From Mytilisepta virgata (taxonomy: Eukaryota > Mollusca > Bivalvia > Mytilida > Mytilidae), in contig CM051512.1 in assembly GCA_028015205.1 (NCBI GenBank), positions 24,397,139 to 24,461,138 on the forward strand: DNA of 64,000 nucleotides, in the 5' to 3' direction. A model generated the notes under the pieces. It was not told where the DNA came from. It ran no database searches and worked only from the letters and a program-made list of their open reading frames with translations. The position numbers were made by a program, and so were the translations under genes. Positions 21,528 through 32,802 of this stretch are shown in pieces. The first letter of the stretch is position 1, and each line of letters begins with the position of its first letter.

Positions 21528-22218
21528 AAAATGTAATAAACTTATATATATTTATTGTGCGAATTTTGACATTAAAAATATAACGATGACTGAATCAAAT
21601 TTTTTTCTTGATTCAATAAGCAATGACTCTTTTTCTGCGTTATATTATTCTTTTAAAATGGTTAAGAAAAACAGGTGAAGGTGAAGGTCAAATCGAATAA
21701 CTTGATACTGACGTGTTTTTTGCGATCAGGGTCACAGATGCTAAAGATAAATGTTCAAGTCAATAACCGTAGTCTCTCAAATACGTGAATTGTTTATAGG
21801 GAAATAACTGCCAAAAACTCTTTAACTGGAATTCATGAACAATTTGGATAAGGTTTCGATATCTATTGCGGCCACAGGTGAAAAAAAAAAACTAATTAAG
21901 CTAACTGATTAGGGACAGTTTACAATCTGCTGAACATGATTTTAAAAATGATACGCACAAACATACAACGGAATCAATTCGATTTGGGAACAGTTTCAAT
22001 ATTACATGTATTACTGAATACGAACCAATGCTGGAGCAAAAATAACAAACATTGTGAAATAGTATAGTTAATGGGCGGATTCCTCGTAAAATCATACATA
22101 CATACATATATGTACTATCTTAAATAATAAACAAGTACATATTATATTTTTACATACTAGTACATACAAACTAACATCGCATATCCAATGTATTTCAGCA
22201 AAGAATTAAGAAACTCAC
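21528..22218. other. Intron spacer (unit 2), no gene seen
   Basis: Counterpart of 5900-6593, with a shorter (CATA)n run near 22094-22106. Nothing else is recognised. Confidence 0.45.
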
Positions 22219-22290
22219 CTAAATAAAGTCGTCAGGAGATATCAATCACGAATTTATTGGTTACCTGACTTCCTTAAAATATAGGTCATA
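22219..22290 (-). promoter_or_regulatory. Candidate non-coding first exon and splice donor of gene 2
   Basis: Counterpart of 6594. The minus-strand donor TTTAG followed by GTGAGT is intact (GT at 22218-22217). The exon's upstream limit and the promoter are not resolved. Confidence 0.45.
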
Positions 22291-23044
22291 GAATACTTAT
22301 AAACAGATAACAATTCCTATGTACAGGTGAATAATTCGTCCTTCATAATAAAACTGAGTAAAACTAGGTTGTAATTTATTAAATACTTTTAAAACGCAAA
22401 TTATATTTTTTAGTTTAATATTATTCATTATGTGATTGAAAGAAACTGAACATCTTTTTCTGTCGATAAATAAATCCTCGAAAAAAATAATGATAATTTA
22501 ATGTTTATCTATCTTTATTTATTATTACATTTCAGGGCCTTTAACGAATACAACTGTTAATAAACATAGAAAAACTAGCAACAACATTTTCTATTCGACA
22601 TGTATGTAACTCCTGGGGCAGGCGATACCAACTTTGATGGAATGGTCCTTAGACTTTACACTTTCAAGTCTTGATCTCCGACCAATATGACCGCCGTACT
22701 TAAAATTAAAAAAAAAACAGTCAACAAAAGAAATTATCCGCTCATACATATATATTATCTATTCTTTGTGTGTTTAATTACCCGACTATGTGAACTGTTG
22801 ATCACTTTTTTCATCTGGCCCATTTTTTCATTGGAACAGAAAGCATAGTGTTCTGTTTATTTAGAATGAACTTTTACCGTTTGCTGAATTTTTAGCCTTA
22901 TGTGCCTTATATAAATATCTTTTTCCATATGGAAAATTATTAATTCACACTGACTGTCTGCTTTGTAACATTCTTGCAATGAGACAGTTGATATGATAAA
23001 ATTTCTGCAAATAGTTGAGTTTAACATGAATTTAAAAAAATAGC
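22291..23044. other. Spacer upstream of the gene 2 exon, no gene seen
   Basis: Counterpart of 6666-7417. AT-rich, without a supported frame. Confidence 0.4.
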
Positions 23045-23190
23045 CTAGAACCATTTATGACAGTTCTACCCTAGAACCATTCTGGACGGTTCTACCCTAG
23101 AACCATTTATGAGAGTTCTACCCTAGAACCATTTATGACAGTTCTAACTTAGAACGATTCTGGACGGTTCTACCCTACAACCATTTATGA
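23045..23190. repeat. 26-bp palindrome array (array 1 of unit 2)
   Basis: Counterpart of 7418-7562 with the same alternation of unit types. One unit has lost pairing (CTACAACC for CTAGAACC). Confidence 0.85.
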
Positions 23191-23206
23191 CCCTGGCAAT
23201 AGTTTA

Positions 23207-23246
23207 CGTTTTATTGATTGCTCCTTAGGTATATTTGTCCTTTTTA
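23207..23246 (-). mobile_element. 40-bp piece of the unit-boundary retroelement tail
   Basis: Present only in unit 2, between AGTTTA and TGAATTTTG, which are joined directly at about 7575 in unit 1. The inserted bases read CTCCTTAGGTATATTTGTCC and then TTTTT. They match the reverse complement of the unit-boundary sequence around 30828-30870, with a few differences. Confidence 0.7.
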
Positions 23247-24298
23247 TGAATTTTGAACATCAAAAATAATTAATTTGTTGTCACAATTTTAAAATCAACT
23301 TTTATCATACCGAAATATATTATAGAGTAAAAAAAAGAAGAAAAAAAATCACTCAGAATAAATGATTTAAAACTAGTATATAAAACATTCCTCTACATAT
23401 GTTTCGACAAGAAAACACTTTAAATCAAGATTTAGTTCCGTCCCTACTTGAAATTATTGAGTAAAATATCTATATACATGTATGTACGTTATGTCTAGGT
23501 AATTTTTCGATAAGTTGGTGAAATGAAGTTCTTATTTCAAAATGGCGGTACTCATCCCTATCATCTTCTACCTTGTCATAACGAAATAAATAGGAGCAAA
23601 CAGGATTAATTATATAATATATCATATATTTACCATATAAAAATGGTAAAAAAGATAAATGATTAATTTAAAATAAATTAAAATGTTACTTATCTGTCAC
23701 ATTTGAAATCTTTGCATTGAAATTTGGGACCACTTTATCATTGCTTATACACACCTCTTAATTCAAATGCTGCATTAATTATTTTAAAATGTAGCGTTAT
23801 CAAAATTTGAAACCCCACTGATTTTGTCATATTTGAATTTGTTTACCTGTATACATACACATGTATCTGTGTATCTTAAAGGTTGGAACAATAAACATCC
23901 GGACAGTCACGGTACAATATACATGTCAAAACGTTAATTAGCTATAATAACTTGAAACACAAAACATGTTTCGGAGAACAAATTTCTTTACCTGTAAATT
24001 TACTTCACATAAAAATCACACACATTTTAACAAGAACAATAATTCGTTTTTCTTGTGTGTTAAAAAACTAAAAAAAAATTGCACCATAGCTCCTTAATTA
24101 CATGTATGTACTTTTGCCGTTTTGTATAAATTGGTCATAAATTTAATATTATTAATTGTTGCCATAATTTCATATATTGAAATTATAATCGATGTGAAAT
24201 GTTACTACATATTTAAAAAAATGTTAAAAGTTTCTAAAAAGCGAAGACGAGGAGTATGTGCCATAATCTCAATACAGAGTTATCGGACATAAAAATTG
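23247..24298. other. Spacer between palindrome arrays (unit 2), no gene seen
   Basis: Counterpart of 7563-8655. AT-rich. Confidence 0.45.
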
Positions 24299-24567
24299 GC
24301 GGTTCTACCCCAGAACTATTTATGACAGTTGTGAATGGTTTTACCCTAGACGCATTTATGAAAGTTCTACTGTAGAACCATTTATGAGAGTTCTACCCTA
24401 GAACCATTCTGCACAGTTCTACCCTAGAACCATTTATGACAGTTCTACCCTTGAACAATTTATGACAGTTCTACCCTAGAACTATTTATGACGGTTTTAC
24501 CATAAAACCATTTACGACAGGGTTGGTTCTACCCGAGAACCGTTCTAGAATGGTTCTAGAACCGTCC
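24299..24567. repeat. 26-bp palindrome array (array 2 of unit 2)
   Basis: Counterpart of 8656-8927, with the same dense palindromic end block (GTTCTAGAATGGTTCTAGAA). Confidence 0.85.
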
Positions 24568-26111
24568 ACTCTGACAGAATAGTTGAGAGATTAGTACTGA
24601 TCTTAACTGTACAATTGGTATTGTTCTCAGGGATAATTTAGTATTCCCGGAAGATAATAAATTGTTCTATATCATAAAAAATTCTCCAACAATATTTAAT
24701 GCTAAAATGTATTGGTCTAACTTTTTCAATTTTTGTCTGATTTCCTTGCTGGAAAAGAAAATAAACACTTTCGAACCGTTTTTGTTTATATATGTTATCG
24801 TTTTTGAGATATAAGGTGACGCGCCAATTTTTGAAACACTTTAATTCTTCGTCGGAATTGATGAATTTTTCAAAAACAAAAGTTACTGCATATTTTGTTT
24901 TGTAACTTTCACCGTTTCCAAGATAAAAAGGGGACATTATAAGTTCCTTCATGCTTACCCCATATCCTTACATTTTTATATGTATATTGAATTTTGCCTC
25001 ACCATTACGTAAATGAATGAAAATGAAAGAAAAATCCTGTTGTTATTGACTCCACTGGGTAAAAGGTCGACCAGGTCACTTACTTTGTTTCAGGATGATA
25101 TTCATCAAAAGATCACACTGATTTCGTTCTGCGATTTCGCGGGTGTGTTATAACGTAATTTTAAACTGCAAACCTGTCCATCTCAAATTTTAATGTAAAT
25201 ACATGTACATTTTTGTTAACCCGTTCAATGCATTTTTGCAGGGTATTGCTTCTGGCCGGGGATCATGACTTTGCCTTTCTTTGTAGATAGCGCAATTCAG
25301 ATATTATTATTATTAATGTGCTGTTTACATCATATTGCAGATTTAATATAATATTGATACAAAGAAGACATCAATGGATCATAATATGTATTAATAGATA
25401 TTATTTCATTTGTTTGGTCATCAATCAAAAATAATTTCTTGTTGTGTTGCAATTGTCGTGATTGTATCATTTGTTATAAATATGATTCAAATTACATTGA
25501 CTTGATGTTGGGAGGAATTATCACGGCAGGTAAGAAGTCTTTTTTATTTTTTTATTTAATGAAACCGATTGCAACTTGTTACAGCATCAATATAATCAGT
25601 TCTCGTAAACGGTTCAGAAATATTGAGATACATTATTGTAAATGAGTTGACCACGTGTGCCATTTTATGACTAAAACTCGGGTCCCAAAAATACCCATAT
25701 GACGATTTTCAAGTAACCTTTCCATTAACTATGCATAAACTTTATATTAACAATTTCCCCATTTCAGTCGCTGAAAAACAAATAATTTATTGAATACAAT
25801 GTAAGGCATTCGAGATATCAGTTAGTTCGTTTGGGAGACTTCGTAACAGTTCACTGTTACAGTTATTACTCGTTAATATAACCTTTTCTTTTTGTTGTTA
25901 GTTCATGTACTTTAATAAAGTCGAAACTCATACCTATATTACTAATTTATATATGTGTTATACAAAATCATTTTCTTCTAAATGTAATATAAAATTTCCT
26001 ACTGAAAAAAATCTAAAAAACGTTCTTTAATTTTCCAATATAGGATGTCATTGACATACATCATTTTCTAAAGGACACTTTTGAGATTATATGTCTATAT
26101 CACATATAAAT
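24568..26111. other. Spacer (unit 2), no supported gene
   Basis: Counterpart of 8928-10471. A 104-codon minus-strand frame at 24638-24952 is broken in unit 1 and is not called. Confidence 0.4.
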
Positions 26112-26919
26112 ATACCATGATTATTATAACATTGATAACATTGGTAGAGTATCTGGAGTTGTCTGTAAGATTAAAATCATTCACAACTCAAACAAAAGTA
26201 TAACATGTAGGGTTCCTATATGTAATAATTCAACGAGAAACAAAGTGAAATATCAATCCTGGCTTATAAATATGTTAAAACAGAGAATCTGTTCATGACA
26301 TTTCAGTCTCGTTAAATTGAGGACCAGTGGTAAAACAGAAGCAGATGGACAAGTTATCTCAATACGTTTAGCATTAAAGTGTTTTAATCCGTGGTTTAAA
26401 ACATCAATACATGATCACGAAGTTTGATCCAAAATGTTTAAAGTGCTGATTGAATTTAGTATCGGATTGGTCTCTGTACGGTAATAATAAGGCGGTATCT
26501 GTAAATGTGGTAACTTTTGAATTGAATTACGAATACAATACAGAAACGGAAGTAAAATATCGTGAAAATATAATTTAGAGGACTTACCCTTGTAAATAAA
26601 ACTATCTTTGGTCGGGTTGTTGTCTCTTTGACACATTCTACATAAGGAACAATGGACTGTTAACATAAAAATGAGTATTTTGTCAGGTATGTATATTGTG
26701 AAGAAGATAAGAAAACTTACCCAAACGATTGCCTTGTCAGAATGTGTTCTTTAGAATTCTCTAGGTCAACTGTTATCTGATAGTTGGATTTTATCTACCT
26801 GTTAAAATTCCTAGGCGCAAAGGACTGCGTTCAGTTTGCCAGTACTAATGGAAGGGAATTTATCTAATATAAATCTTTTCGGTTGTATATAACAAAAATA
26901 CAAATATATGTTATCTATG
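26112..26919. repeat. Segment identical to 10472-11279 in unit 1
   Basis: See 10472-11279. It includes a third donor-like site at 26720-26719 (CGTTTGG then GTAAGT on the minus strand). Confidence 0.7.
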
Positions 26920-26984
26920 CAAATACTGTTCAAAAAAAGAAACGTATAATCAAATTTTATTTTTAAAAAAAACCGGGGGTAGAC

Positions 26985-27517
26985 TCAGGTGCTCCGGAAG
27001 ATTAAGCAGTGTCTGCTTCCTGCAGGACATCCGCCATGTTTCCCATGTCAAATCCGGTATGCGGAAGAGATTAATTCAATGGAACAGGTTCATTTTCATT
27101 TGGGAAACGGTTTTTTTCATACCTGTCAACCAAGTCATGATGACGTCCATAAAACTTTAATAAGGATGACTTCAGCTTAGAAGCAACGTACCCTTGTCTG
27201 AGAAACTTTTCTGTCAGGAACCGGGCTCTGTCCAGGAAGTTAATGTATATGTCACAAGCTCTGGAATAACGTATGAGTTGTGAAATATATACTCCATACG
27301 CCGGCACTTCTGGAATATTGCCACTCAAAAATGGGAAGTTGACGATTGGAAAGTCAAAGTCATCCCGGTTGTCGTAAAGTTTTGTATTCAACCTTCCTTT
27401 GGTGTCAATTTCAAGGTGAAGGTCCAGATAGGTTGCAAACTTGGCAGTGTTTGTGGTATCCTTAATTTCGAGCTCATTGGGATAGATGAGATGTAAGATG
27501 AGCTGTAAGAAATGAAC
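26985..27517 (-). mobile_element. Retroelement RT C-terminal remnant (unit 2 internal copy)
   Basis: Counterpart of 11340-11866; the encoded fragment at 27071-27391 is unchanged. The tail keeps GTAGACTCAGGTGCTCCGG, which is shortened in unit 1 and resembles the GGTGCTCCGGAAGGGTAAGC of the boundary remnants. Confidence 0.75.
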
Positions 27518-27620
27518 GTAATATATCTTATTTAGTTAAAAAGATATCTTGATTGTTTTAAAAGATATCTTATCAACTTAAAAATATATCTTATAAACTT
27601 AATAAAATATCTTTTAAACT
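27518..27620. repeat. AAGATATCTT palindrome array (unit 2)
   Basis: Counterpart of 11867-11968. The first copy has decayed to AATATATCTT. About 50 extra bases, not seen in unit 1, follow near 27672-27721. Confidence 0.75.
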
Positions 27621-27771
27621 AGAACATCCCTTAATTATGAACGTTTTCAATGTTACTGAAAAACGAATTAATGCACAATGAAAAATAACAAAATACCCTT
27701 GGTGGATTCATCGTAAAATTAGTATCACCATATACAAAATAATTCATTTAACTAACAAATACATATATTTA

Positions 27772-28932
27772 TCCCCGCACTTCGAATGAAGTTTTGGGAT
27801 ATTTGTAACCGGTCGGTCTGTCCGTCCATGTGTCTGCCCGTCTGTCCTCCGCTAGATAATATTGTCTCCAGAACTCCTTGTTCAGTTTTAACTTTATGCA
27901 TTTAATTTCTGTACACTATTGTCACAAACTGTATGTGGATGTGCAATAAGGTTTTAGAATTTTGATTTTCAAAAATGGAGCACACAGGGGAATTGGAAAT
28001 TTAAACTTGTGACCTAAACATCTCATTGATTTCTCATAAGGTTTTGGAATTTTGATTTTTAATAATTGGGGTCCATATGGGTCGAATTTCAAAAATTGGA
28101 AGTTTAAGCTTGTGACCTAAACTCCTCATACATTTTTCATTTTATGCTTCAATTTCTAGACAGTATTGTCACATACCGTACGTAAATGTGCAATAAGGTT
28201 TTCGAATTTTGATTTATATAATTTGGGCCCACAGGGGTCGAATTTCGAAAATTGAATTTTAAGTTTGTGACCTAAACTCCTCGTTCATTTTTCACGTCAT
28301 GCATTTCATTTTTATACAATATTGTCACATACTATATGTAGATGCGCAATAAGGTTTTTTAATTTTTATTTTCCAAAATCGGGGCACACAGGGGTCGAAT
28401 TTAGAAAACTTGAAATTTAAACTAAATTCCTTATTAATTTTTCATTTTGTGCTTTTAATTTCTATACACTTTTGTCACATGCTGTTTGTAGATCCGCAAT
28501 AAGATTTTAGAATTTGATTTTGACAACTTGAGGCCCACAGGGGTTGTATTTCGGAAATAGTGAGTTTTAGCATGTGCCTTAAACTCCGCTCATTTTTCAT
28601 TTAGATTTAGCAATTTTTTTTGTATATAATATTGTTGTTTGTTTTCTGTAGATGTGCGAAAAGGTTTTTAATTTTGAAAATCTATTAAGGGTTCAAATTT
28701 TGGGACCGAAAATGGTTAATTTCTAATTTTGCCTGGTCTCTGGAAATACTGAAAAAAGACATTCATTTTTTGTTTCAGTGGTTTCATTAGTTAATAATAT
28801 TGTTCTTCACTATGCGTAGATGTGCAAGAAGGTTTTCACGTTTGACATTTGATTCAGAGTTCCAATTTTCAGAAATTGTGAAATTGGTAATTTTTCCCTG
28901 TTAATTGTTTTTTTACTTATGCAGTGCGGGGA
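27772..28932. mobile_element. TCCCCGCACT satellite element (unit 2 copy)
   Basis: Same length and internal order as 12071-13231. The left end has lost one base of the terminal repeat (TCCCCGCAC then TTCG). The right end AGTGCGGGGA is intact. Confidence 0.75.
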
Positions 28933-29042
28933 TGGACATCATTTATTATAGCACCAATTTCTAGTTTTATATGCTAGTACATACCCACAAGATTGTATGT
29001 GCGTTTCAACGAAAATAAAATTATAGAATTAGAAAAACTCAC

Positions 29043-29110
29043 CCAAAAAAAGTTGTAAGGGGATGTAGACAAGGAAGTTATTGGTCAACTGACGTCTTTT
29101 AAATTTAAAG
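29043..29110 (-). promoter_or_regulatory. Second first-exon block in unit 2, strong donor
   Basis: Counterpart of 13352. Here the minus-strand donor reads TTTGG then GTGAGT (GT at 29042-29041). The nearest known acceptor in the same direction is that of gene 2, ~9.7 kb away, so an alternative first exon is possible but unproven. Confidence 0.35.
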
Positions 29111-29589
29111 GTCATCGTTTATTCAAACACAGATAACAATACATTTTAAAATCCCCATGCACAGGTAAATAATTCGTTCGTTATAATTTCACTGAATTAA
29201 ACTCCGTAGTATTTAACTAAACCAAACGTTAATTACATTATCGTTGTTTAAATACTATTTTTCAGTTTATGATTTTATAAAATTGTACCTTCTTTGTACC
29301 CAAAAAACTTGGAATAATTAGACAGAAAAAAATAATGAGAACATTTTGTTACTATTTTTTTGTTTTTCTATCTTTATTTATTATATTTCATGACCTCCAT
29401 CGAATACGAGGTTAGTAAACATTGAAAAATCAACAGTTATCTTGTGGTACAATTTCACAATTGATTCAGGGTTCTTGGTCAATATGACCACCGTAACAAA
29501 ACATTTAATAAAGAGTCGGCAAAATATTCATCTTCTGAAATGTATCGTTTTATGACGTAAAATGTAGGTTTGTTATACTAATGAACTGT

Positions 29590-30100
29590 TTTTAATATAT
29601 CTTTGAACGTGCAGTGGTTGGCTCCATCTGACCGTCCGTTTGTCCGTCACATTTTCTTGTTATATCACGTCCGCCTTCTGTTTTTGGGTAAAATGGTTGC
29701 ATACGACCTGTAGATGCACAGTAAAGTTTTAAAATTATAACTTGGGGCTCACATGGATCGAATTTCGAAAATTGTCTTTTTAAGCTTGTGGCCTAAACTT
29801 TTTTCTAACCATATTATTTTTACACAATAATGTTATACAAGGTATGTAGATGCAGGGTTTGGTTTTAGAAAATTATGATTTTTTTTAATAGGAGCGTAAT
29901 TGGATCACAAGTTTTTCTATTTGAGCTTAAGTGGTCAATTTGGCTTTAGAAATTTAATATTAAAAAAGAACTGAGGCCTACAGTGGTTGAATTCTAATGT
30001 TTTTTTTTAATTTTCATTGTATTAGTGGTATTTTCTTATTAGTATTATTAGTATGATTGCATATTATCTGTAAATGGGCAATAAGATTTTATATATTTGA
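29590..30100. repeat. Degenerate satellite-element fragment (unit 2)
   Basis: Counterpart of 13905-14410 with the same CCGTCCGTTTGTCCGTCACAT block and worn repeats. Confidence 0.6.
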
Positions 30101-30849
30101 CTTTGTCAAATGTCCCAACTCTTCTATGTCTGAAGTTGGCTTTGAATGTTTGGACCTGTTGCATTTTTTTTCAATACCTTGTGTTGGTTTGGCTTTCCAA
30201 AGAAAAGTTTTTGATCTAATGGTTCATTTTCATTATTTTGTCACATTTAAAATCGTTGGCCAATCGGATGGAAAGTTAGATCATAGTAAATTCTTAAGGC
30301 ACCCTAAAATGATTTTGCTCCAAGTCAAATGCATAAAACTATGGTTATTAATGTAAAACAAAGCAATTATCAGGTAAATATTAAATAAGTATTTATTTCA
30401 GTTTAGAGGAATATACTGACGAAAAAAATAAACCAACTGTGAATAGACCTGAAGATGACAAATAAATAGAATCGATGCCTACTTATTATGTTTTACGAAT
30501 TGTCGTACATTTTTTATGATAAGAATTATTCAAAAGCCGATATAGAACAGATATTGCAGAACAACATAGCAAAGCCTGAGAAAAATATTATCTTGATTAG
30601 TTCTATGCACTCAGGCTCTAATGTGTGAAACTATTTTCCATTCTTCATGTTCTTGGAGAGTGCAGCATGCAGTTGCGTAATGGAAACAACAACGGAACTG
30701 ATTGAGAATTTGCAGTTTTCGAAATATTCATTGGAATTGCCGAACTTCCGATAAACTGAACGGATTAGTAGATTAAATTTTGCATAAAATTGGTTTCCAG
30801 TATTTTATAGTTGTAGTTTCCGATTTAAAAAAAAAGGACAAATATACCT
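30101..30849. other. End of unit 2, empty MITE site, no gene
   Basis: Counterpart of 14411-15790 without the two MITE insertions. GAGAGTGCAGCATGCAGTTG near 30655-30675 is the unoccupied target. Confidence 0.6.
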
Positions 30850-31270
30850 CGGGAGCAATAAAAAAAAACGTAATCCATTGGACAGACAAACCCGGGAAGA
30901 CAAATGAACAACCACAAGCACAACAAATAAACACAGAAAACTAAAAAACAATGAACAATACGAACTCCTATAAAAACCAGGAGTGAACCCAGGTGTTCCA
31001 GAAGGGTAAGAGTCCCTGTTCCGTATACGACACCCGTCGTGAAATTCAACAAAGCCAAAGCGGTGGAAGTCACAAATCAGTGGAGACACATGAAAGGTTA
31101 CGACAGTGGGAACAGGTCCAACATCATCTTAGATATTGGAACACTGTAATGGTCAATCAATTCGTGATGACGACCGTAAAATGTCCTAAGTGGTGACATC
31201 AACTTATCCCTGATAAAACCCTGATTAAGAAGCCTTTGTCAAACCCTGCAGGAGAACGTAAAAGAAGTAT
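30850..31270 (-). mobile_element. Retroelement RT C-terminal remnant (unit 3 boundary)
   Basis: More diverged counterpart of 1-430, starting 15059 bases after the unit 2 copy. It marks the start of the third unit. Confidence 0.65.
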
Positions 31271-31476
31271 TGATTAATGCGAGGACTGTTCGTTTAGTCA
31301 ATTCACATTTATTTGTAGGAACTGTACATGTGTCGATGTTTTCTTCTTTCGGAGTATTGACTTTTTATATTTGCAGTAAATAAATGGTGTAGCAGATCGT
31401 CCAGCTATGAATTATCGCGCCAGAATAACACGTATACTTTAGGGCTTGTTCGTCTGCACATGACGTGTCATTTGTA

Positions 31477-32210
31477 GGTAACTAAGTAAGTAAGTAATGA
31501 CTTTATTTAAAGAGGGTAACACAGTTAGCATAAAAATACTACTCTTCAATGAGGCGCTCAATTAAAATATAAATTAATAAAACACACACAATATATTAAC
31601 AATGTAATCTAACATTGATCCAATTTCTACAAAGATTTGAAGGTTTCTATATTTTTATTCAATGTTAGGTCTGTTGGTAAAGCATTACATAAAATGATTC
31701 AAGAATAGCAAAAACTTTTCTTCATAAAATTTGTATTTGGACGAGGTACAAACAAGTTTCCTCTTTTTGATGGTCGTAAAGAATAAGTTGAAGCATTATT
31801 AGCAGTATTAAAGACATCACATAAATATTCTGGAGCAATATTATTGACGCATTTAAACATTAAAACACCTTTGTGATAATCAATTCTTTTAAAAATAGAT
31901 AGACATCCAAGTTTTTGAATAGTATACTGGTAGGTATGTCTCTTTTTGCATTAAGTATAATCTTGCAGCCCTTTTTTGTAACTTTTCTAAATTTGCTAAA
32001 CTTGCTTGGCCAACAATAATCAAACAATGTAAGATATAACCATTATAGTACAAAATTAAACGTTCTGATGGAAGATAATCTGCCCATCAGTCCAAGCCGA
32101 GAGGAAATTTAGTGATTGCTTCGGAGTAGACTCTAACTTTCGATACTGATATTGAAATGCTTTACACCTTCTCCAATTCTCAATAAAAAAATTAATTTTT
32201 AACATATTTC
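31477..32210 (-). mobile_element. LINE 3' fragment with short (TTAC)n tail (unit 3)
   Basis: Counterpart of 624-1440 with more substitutions and several deletions, one of about 50 bases near 31606. The tail is reduced to a few GTAA units. Confidence 0.7.
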
Positions 32211-32444
32211 ATCTCTAACATATATCTGTTTCAATATTGTTTGACTTTCTGTTTTTTGACACTAAGCATTACTGAAGATGAATATCAGCTAACATAGGAG
32301 TATACACATCATACTGAGTTGCACTAACTACTCAGTACATCCCATTCAAATCATATCACCCTAACCAATCTGTCTATTAAATAATTTTTAGACTGCAGAT
32401 ATGAATTCAGTCAACAGGTAGAGTAATTATTTAACTAGTTCATA

Positions 32445-32655
32445 TCAATATCAAGATCTCCTTAGCTGAAATTTGGCTTCCTATTTCGGTATTTTTTGTT
32501 GAGTACTTCTTATTTAATATAAGTCTGGTTTTTGGTCTTCCAAATGTTTCGGTTTTAATGCTGCTGATGAGAGGTAACTCCTTGAAATGCGTCGTATACA
32601 GCATAGTATAAATTTCCTATATCTAATACTAGTATCTTTGGATTGTTATTTTATG
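32445..32655. mobile_element. Insertion found only in unit 3 (probable old repeat)
   Basis: About 200 bases interrupt sequence that is continuous at about 1690 and 17455. The text GTTTTAATGCTGCTGATGAG resembles a dispersed bivalve repeat that I recognise only loosely. No ORF or clear termini. Confidence 0.4.
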
Positions 32656-32802
32656 TACTTTTCTTAAGTGAGAGCTCATATAAAAAAACAGGATTGAAAC
32701 AATTGAACAGTGTCAATCATACATCAAAGATTTCCTTTAAAAAAATAAAGCATGAAAGATATCACAAATTATTGTAATTTACAGAACAAAATATTAAAAC
32801 AT

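Noticed and set aside
24638..24952. 104-codon minus-strand frame in unit 2
   Set aside because: The counterpart near 8913-9300 in unit 1 is broken by stops or a frame change despite near-identity.
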